From positions 1-53,417 of the forward strand of contig NZ_RKLV01000013.1 of assembly GCF_026242195.1 (NCBI RefSeq): a DNA stretch of 53,417 nucleotides, written 5' to 3'. The translations under genes and the position numbers were made by a program. Of this stretch, positions 48,993-53,417 are shown one piece after another. The DNA comes from Halorutilus salinus. GTDB taxonomy: Archaea > Halobacteriota > Halobacteria > Halobacteriales > Halorutilaceae. Position 1 is the stretch's first letter; every line of letters starts with the position of its first letter. A model generated the notes under the pieces. It worked only from the letters and a program-made list of their open reading frames with translations, was not told where the DNA came from and ran no database searches.

Positions 48993-51261
48993 TTGCAGTA
49001 ATATTCCCGGAGGATTGAAAGAATGTGACAGTTGGGTATGCTGGAAGGTCGAAGAGCGGAACGGTGAACCGACGAAGATACCTGTGGACCCACACACCGG
49101 AGGTTTCGCTAAGTCGAACGACGAGAGCACTTGGGCGTCCTTCGAGAACGCGCGTGACCATTACGAGACAGACGACGAGGTCGAAGGAATCGGATTCATG
49201 TTCTCGCGCGACGGTCGTTACGCCGGAGTAGACCTTGACAAGTGCGTAAAACCAGAGACCGGTAAGGTCGATGACTGGGCGCGCGACATAGTCGAACGGC
49301 TTGATTCGTACACCGAGTATTCGCCCTCCGGAACCGGTCTGCACGTTATCGTTGAGGGTATGGTGCCGCCGGAAGGTAGCCGAAGCGGTAACGTGGAGAT
49401 GTACGACGAACGCCGATACTTCACGTTCACCGGCGACGTTGGTGTGGGCGCGCCGAAGTCGGTAGAGAAGCGCGTCGCGGAACTGAGAGACGTACACGCC
49501 GATTACATCCGTGGCGACGACGAAGACGACGAGGACGCCACAGACGGCGGTCACGACGGCGTCGGCACCGGCGTGTCGGAACCCTCCGACGTAGACCTTG
49601 ACGACGAGGAACTACTGAGGAAGGCACGGAACGCAGAGAACGGCGACAAGTTCGAGAGTCTGTGGAACGGTAGCACCGCCGGTTATCCGTCACAGTCCGA
49701 AGCTGACGAAGCCCTGTGTTGTCTCTTGGCGTTCTGGACCGGAGGAGACCGTCAACGGATAGACAACCTCTTCCGACGGTCCAGCTTGATGCGTCCGAAG
49801 TGGGACGAGGACCGTGGTTCACAGACCTACGGAGAGCGGACCGTTGACGCCGCACTCAGCCAGGTAGACGAGTACTATGACCCTGACGAGGGCGGTAGCG
49901 TGGACATGGACGCCGTCCTTGAAGACGAAGGTAGTGCCGTCGGTGCTCTATCTTCGTGGCTCTCAGAGTACAAAGCCGAAGAGGAGAAGACACCTAAGAA
50001 GGGTGAGAAGACGCAGGAAGCCGCGCGTGCCCTTCTCGAATACGAACGTTTCGCTACTGTTGGTGACGACGAGAGCGTCTACCGCTACCACGGCGACGAG
50101 GGCGTGTGGAAAGACGACGGCGAGGACCGTATCCGGCGCGTTCTGGACGCCGCGCTCGGTTCGGAGTTCTCCACGCGCGTCCTGAACGAGACCGTTGAAC
50201 GCGTCAGGGCACGAACCCAGGTGGACCGCGACGAGTTCGACTTGCCGAAGAGGACTGTGCCAGTTCGTAACGGTCTACTTGACCTCGAAACCAGAGACCT
50301 GCGTGACCTGCGTCAGTCCGATTATGCGACGTTTAGGCTACCTGTGAGGTACGACGAGGACGCCAACTGTCCCGAGTTCCATGAGTACCTCAAAGAGGTC
50401 ACCAGAAGCGGTAGTGACCGCAAGAAGCTACAGGAGTACGTCGGTTACGTGCTGATGCACGGTCGTATGCCTCACCACAAATCCCTCTTTCTCGCAGGTC
50501 CACAGGCGTCTGGTAAGAGTACGTTCATCGGTATACTGTCAGCATTGCTTCCTGAAGAGGTACGCGGTGCCTCAACTCCCCACCAACTCACACGTCGGTT
50601 TGGTAAGGCAGTTCTCCGTGACCGATGGCTCAACGTGTCGGCTGACATACCGAGTAGCATGATAGAGAATACAGGGATGTTCAAGCTAATCACAGGTAAG
50701 GATGTGGTGGACGCCGAACTCAAGGGTGTGCAAAAAAAGCTAACTTTCACCCCGACGACGAAACACGTCTTTAGTGCGAATCAGCTTCCCGAAGTGTACG
50801 AAGCTGACGAGGCGTTCTGGCGGCGCATACTCATAGTACCCTTCCCGGAAAGTATACCCCGTGAAGACCGTGTCGACAACTTGGACGAAGAGCTTGTAGA
50901 TAGAGAGGCGTCAGGTATTCTGAACTGGATGCTCAACGGTTATGAACGTCTGGCTGAGCAGGGCGGATTCACCGCCGACTTGACACCGGAAGAGACTCGT
51001 AAGCTCTGGCTTACATGGAGCACATCCGTCGTTCGTTTCTACTCACGGTGCTTGAAGGATGATATGGATGGCGCAGAGAAGGTGAGTGACGTATACGACG
51101 CGTACAAGTCGTTCTCCGATAAAGAGGGCTTGACACCAAAGAGCAAAGAGGCGTTCGGGAAATCCTTGCTAAAGTTCCCCCATATAGGGAAGGCGAAGAC
51201 AGGAAGAGCAAGCGACCAGAGGGCTTACACGAATATTCAGTTGAGAGATGACGTAAAATAG
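48985..51261 (+). CDS. D5/P4-type primase-helicase
   Basis: A 758-residue replication protein. The N-terminal prim-pol domain has the acidic pair in AGVDLDKC (D83, D85) and SGTGLHVIVEG (about 115-125, His 120). Middle: a helical domain. C-terminal SF3 helicase with Walker A GPQASGKST (about 504-512), a Walker-B-like strand ending in NVSADIP and FSANQLPEV, with an Arg finger region ERRIL-like (FWRRILIVPF). It is unlike the element-1 primase-helicase, pointing to a second, independent replicon. Confidence 0.88.
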   Translation: MVNCSNIPGGLKECDSWVCWKVEERNGEPTKIPVDPHTGGFAKSNDESTWASFENARDHYETDDEVEGIGFMFSRDGRYAGVDLDKCVKPETGKVDDWARDIVERLDSYTEYSPSGTGLHVIVEGMVPPEGSRSGNVEMYDERRYFTFTGDVGVGAPKSVEKRVAELRDVHADYIRGDDEDDEDATDGGHDGVGTGVSEPSDVDLDDEELLRKARNAENGDKFESLWNGSTAGYPSQSEADEALCCLLAFWTGGDRQRIDNLFRRSSLMRPKWDEDRGSQTYGERTVDAALSQVDEYYDPDEGGSVDMDAVLEDEGSAVGALSSWLSEYKAEEEKTPKKGEKTQEAARALLEYERFATVGDDESVYRYHGDEGVWKDDGEDRIRRVLDAALGSEFSTRVLNETVERVRARTQVDRDEFDLPKRTVPVRNGLLDLETRDLRDLRQSDYATFRLPVRYDEDANCPEFHEYLKEVTRSGSDRKKLQEYVGYVLMHGRMPHHKSLFLAGPQASGKSTFIGILSALLPEEVRGASTPHQLTRRFGKAVLRDRWLNVSADIPSSMIENTGMFKLITGKDVVDAELKGVQKKLTFTPTTKHVFSANQLPEVYEADEAFWRRILIVPFPESIPREDRVDNLDEELVDREASGILNWMLNGYERLAEQGGFTADLTPEETRKLWLTWSTSVVRFYSRCLKDDMDGAEKVSDVYDAYKSFSDKEGLTPKSKEAFGKSLLKFPHIGKAKTGRASDQRAYTNIQLRDDVK

Positions 51262-51292
51262 CCCCTGCTGTCACAGAACGACGGAAGGCTCT

Positions 51293-51379
51293 GGTTACGG
51301 GTTCTATCAATTTACGCGCGTTACTCTTTCAGCTCTATTCTACACTACTAACGCGTGTAAGTTGTAAATATCCGTAACC
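51293..51379. other. Compound dyad downstream of the primase-helicase
   Basis: GGTTACGG (51293-51300) pairs with CCGTAACC (51372-51379); inside, TTACGCGCGTTA (51312-51323) pairs with TAACGCGTGTAA (51349-51360, 1 mismatch). Both have the axis 51336 and equal 11-nt spacers on each side. Possible origin, operator or strong terminator. 51262-51425 has no gene. Confidence 0.55.
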
Positions 51380-51425
51380 AACGCAGTCTTGTGATTATCT
51401 TTTGAGGCACTCAAGAAGGCTTAAT

Positions 51426-52076
51426 ATGAGGTACTCCTTGTTTGGATTTATGACAGGCTTGGTAAGTCGGCTTTTTGCTAAACTATTGGAGTTCTACGGT
51501 TGTCAGCGTATAGATAAGCAACAAAAGAGAAAATTCAATAATCTATCTGATTCCGAGGGTCCGTATGAGATATGGAAAGGAAGTTCAAGATATATTCTCG
51601 GGAATATTTTTGTCAACAGTGAAAGGTTTGAAGCAGGAGAGAAAGAGGCTGTCTTTCTACATGAGATGGGTCATATGAGGGACAAATCAGGTCTAAAACT
51701 ATCGCTAATGGTTCTCGCTGGTGTGGGGGTAGGATTTGCGGTATATATGATAACTTACTTTCTCTTACTTTTATCTGGTTATGCTTGGGGATTTGAGAGA
51801 ATGGTGTACGTTTTGGAACACACTTATTTTGTGCGGGGATTGTTTATTATATGCGCTCTGGTGGGAGTTGACCTGATTTTCCGACGCTTCTATCCGGGAT
51901 TCGAATACCGCGCTGATGAGTATGCTGTAGAAAACGGCTACTCAGATGAACTAATCTCCGCGTTGAACACCGAGGTCGACACCCGCGGAAATCGGATATT
52001 AGTCTGGATTGGTGGAAGATATTACCCAACTTTGGACTCCCGCATAGACAGAATAAAGAAGGACCCCCCCCTCTGA
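51426..52076 (+). CDS. M48-like membrane zinc metalloprotease
   Basis: A 216-residue AT-rich protein. HEMGH (about 83-87) is the HExxH zinc site and EYRADEYA (about 165-172) the downstream Glu motif of M48 proteases. Hydrophobic segments at about 97-122 and 133-155. It resembles HtpX/Ste24-type enzymes in reduced form. Role in the element unknown; perhaps membrane-protein turnover or a lysis or peptide-processing role. Confidence 0.7.
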   Translation: MRYSLFGFMTGLVSRLFAKLLEFYGCQRIDKQQKRKFNNLSDSEGPYEIWKGSSRYILGNIFVNSERFEAGEKEAVFLHEMGHMRDKSGLKLSLMVLAGVGVGFAVYMITYFLLLLSGYAWGFERMVYVLEHTYFVRGLFIICALVGVDLIFRRFYPGFEYRADEYAVENGYSDELISALNTEVDTRGNRILVWIGGRYYPTLDSRIDRIKKDPPL

Positions 52077-52159
52077 ACAACGAACTTAGGATTCTACTTA
52101 CAGAGTCCAAAGTTTAACCCCGATGCGGATCCTTCTACTTATAAAGAAGCTACAGAACT

Positions 52160-52783
52160 ATGCCCGAAACTACAGACTCCAAAGTTGACGAGAAGGCTAA
52201 GGTATGGCTACATCCAGAGCAGGTAGAAGAGCTAAGGAACGCAGTGTACGACTGTAGACCTTCGTACCTACAGCAACGCGACGACTCACTCATACAGTTG
52301 ATGTACGACACGTGTCTCCGCGTCGGTGAGCTTGTACAGGTCGGCGTAGAGATGCTTAGAGACAGCAACTCGAAGCTGTACCTACCTGCCGAGGTACAGA
52401 AGGACTACCCTAACGAGAACACCCCGGACCCTGTGACGCTGTCACTGTCGAGTGACACGACGAGGACGCTTTCCGCGTACCTCAACAGCCGGTGGAAGGA
52501 CACGGAATCTCTCTTTCCCTCACGGTCGGCGGACAGGATGAGCGCGCAGGCTGTCCGCAACATGCTCCACAAGGTCGCTGAGACGGCTGAGGTACGTCCG
52601 TACAGGATAGACGGTACGCGCGGAGAGCCGGAGGAGGTAACGCCTCATACGCTCCGTCACAGCGTTGCGTACAGGATGATGAACCACGAGGAGGGTAACC
52701 GTCTGTACGACGTGAGGAACAGGCTTAGACACCGTTCGATACAGACGACCGAGAGGGTCTACGACCATATGCAGGAAGTGTAG
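52160..52783 (+). CDS. Tyrosine recombinase catalytic-domain protein
   Basis: A 207-residue protein: Arg in CLRVGELVQV, HxxR in TPHTLRHSVAYRM and Tyr in ERVYDHMQEV. It lacks the N-terminal core-binding domain of normal integrases. Short forms like this are common on haloarchaeal plasmids and may resolve dimers or invert DNA. Codon use matches the GC-rich group. Confidence 0.85.
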   Translation: MPETTDSKVDEKAKVWLHPEQVEELRNAVYDCRPSYLQQRDDSLIQLMYDTCLRVGELVQVGVEMLRDSNSKLYLPAEVQKDYPNENTPDPVTLSLSSDTTRTLSAYLNSRWKDTESLFPSRSADRMSAQAVRNMLHKVAETAEVRPYRIDGTRGEPEEVTPHTLRHSVAYRMMNHEEGNRLYDVRNRLRHRSIQTTERVYDHMQEV

Positions 52784-52798
52784 TTGCTGTCTATATTC

Positions 52799-52823
52799 TG
52801 GAATTACGGTTCTATCTTAATTC
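52799..52823. terminator. Inverted repeat after the recombinase gene
   Basis: GGAATTA/TAATTCC with an 11-nt loop, 15 bp after the stop. A weak terminator candidate. The 52784-52948 stretch otherwise holds a 23-residue ORF (52867-52938, low confidence) and GAGTC/GACTC. Confidence 0.3.
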
Positions 52824-52948
52824 CTTCAAAAGGGTATTCGCACGTAACACAAGCTTGCTTGGATTCATGAGTACCAAATTAAATGAAAGAGTCCCCAAAG
52901 ACTCAAGAGCAGGCATAGAATTAAGTGGGGCATTATGATATCAAAAGC

Positions 52949-53407
52949 ATGGAAATCGAAGACTGGGAAGCGAGAACAATAAAGATGCTCCGAGAGGCGT
53001 ACGGTATGGATTTGGAAGAAATATCAGAGAACATGAACATGTCTACTGACCAAGTCTCACATATATTGGAATCAAGAAAGTATGAGGAATGTGAAATAGA
53101 TGTAAAAACACCCGACACCGGCATGGAATTTACTATACAGTTTGGTAATGTTATGTCAAAGATAGCTAACCTTCTTGATATGAAATTCTCTCCATTTAGC
53201 GAAGACGGTATGGAGGACTTTTTATATCAGATATCTAAAAGGGTGCTACATTTACACAATCAACAAGAATGGCTTTCTAGAGATTATGAATTTGCCAAGT
53301 TAGCAATGTTTGCTAAACACTTGACCGAAGTACACGAGGAGGGTAGTGTTCAGATAAGCATATTCCAAGCGAAGCTGAACGACCTAAGCCAGTCGTCGGC
53401 TGTTTGA
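52949..53407 (+). CDS. Hypothetical protein with N-terminal helix-turn-helix
   Basis: A 152-residue AT-rich protein from ATG 52949 (MEIEDWEARTIKML); GTG at 52925 is an alternative start. Residues about 10-42 (LREAYGMDLEEISENMNMST, DQVSHILES) look like a helix-turn-helix. The rest is helical, not recognised. It ends 10 bp before the window end. Confidence 0.55.
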   Translation: MEIEDWEARTIKMLREAYGMDLEEISENMNMSTDQVSHILESRKYEECEIDVKTPDTGMEFTIQFGNVMSKIANLLDMKFSPFSEDGMEDFLYQISKRVLHLHNQQEWLSRDYEFAKLAMFAKHLTEVHEEGSVQISIFQAKLNDLSQSSAV

Positions 53408-53417
53408 GCGTGAGCGT

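Larger units (their letters stand above)
46261..53417. mobile_element. Integrated element 2 (right end outside the window)
   Basis: A second integrase, an AbrB regulator with micro-ORFs, a D5/P4-type primase-helicase, a compound dyad, an M48-like protease and a short recombinase. Many genes are AT-rich. No right attachment site is found. It could also be a module inserted next to, or part of, element 1. Confidence 0.5.

Noticed and set aside
48703..49554. Leftward open frame of 283 codons
   Set aside because: Opposite the primase-helicase and its upstream micro-ORFs; the prim-pol motifs are on the plus strand.
52107..52195. Direct repeat AGTCCAAAGTT / ACTCCAAAGTT near the short recombinase start
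   Set aside because: Short, and one copy is coding; no further copies or functional context found.

Overview
The window looks like the chromosome of a haloarchaeon (class Halobacteria). Predicted proteins are strongly acidic, DNA is GC-rich with GTC/GAC/GAG-rich codons, and there are archaea-only information and metabolic genes: ABCE1/Rli1, Pelota, RtcB with archease, a haloarchaeal-type 2Fe-2S ferredoxin, and the archaeal early shikimate route (ADH synthase plus 3-dehydroquinate synthase II). ATA (Ile) is used unusually often for a haloarchaeon. I cannot name the genus.

Chromosomal part (about 1-34660). HIT hydrolase, two VOC proteins, a large RND/MMPL transporter, ABCE1, a DUF502 membrane protein, Dps with an iron-repressor-like operator, RlmE, ferredoxin, MscS channel with dihydroorotase, a VapBC-type pair, FAH-family hydrolase, a TrkA-C/CPA2 antiporter pair, a winged-helix regulator, a pilin-like protein, an amidohydrolase, a DUF433 antitoxin with a decayed toxin, acylphosphatase, a NOG1-like GTPase, CarB, a UPF0182 membrane protein, then the coupled operon aroA'-aroB'-aroD-archease with rtcB just behind, a NYN protein, and a Pelota/FKBP pair. 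The block ends with tRNA-Ser(UGA).

Mobile element 1 (about 34650-45857). It starts at the 3' end of tRNA-Ser and carries a tyrosine integrase at its far end, next to an 11-bp copy of the tRNA 3' end. Cargo: a SWIM zinc-finger protein whose coding region contains perfect hairpins, a winged-helix protein with HicB/HicA, a train of tiny overlapping genes including three paralogues, and an AEP primase plus helicase that look like one protein split by a frameshift. Between the helicase and the tiny genes lies a 293-bp compound dyad with inverted iterons on a single axis (38251), the best candidate replication origin in the window.

Mobile element 2 (about 46261 to beyond the window end). A second integrase, a coiled-coil protein, an AbrB regulator followed by three overlapping micro-ORFs, a D5/P4-type primase-helicase, a second compound dyad (axis 51336), an M48-like membrane metalloprotease, a catalytic-domain-only tyrosine recombinase and an unknown protein. 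The two divergent integrases flank a gene-free stretch of about 470 bp (45792-46260) packed with perfect hairpins.

The points most worth following up are the in-frame palindromic hairpins, the symmetric origin, the primase-helicase frameshift and the hairpin cluster between the integrases.
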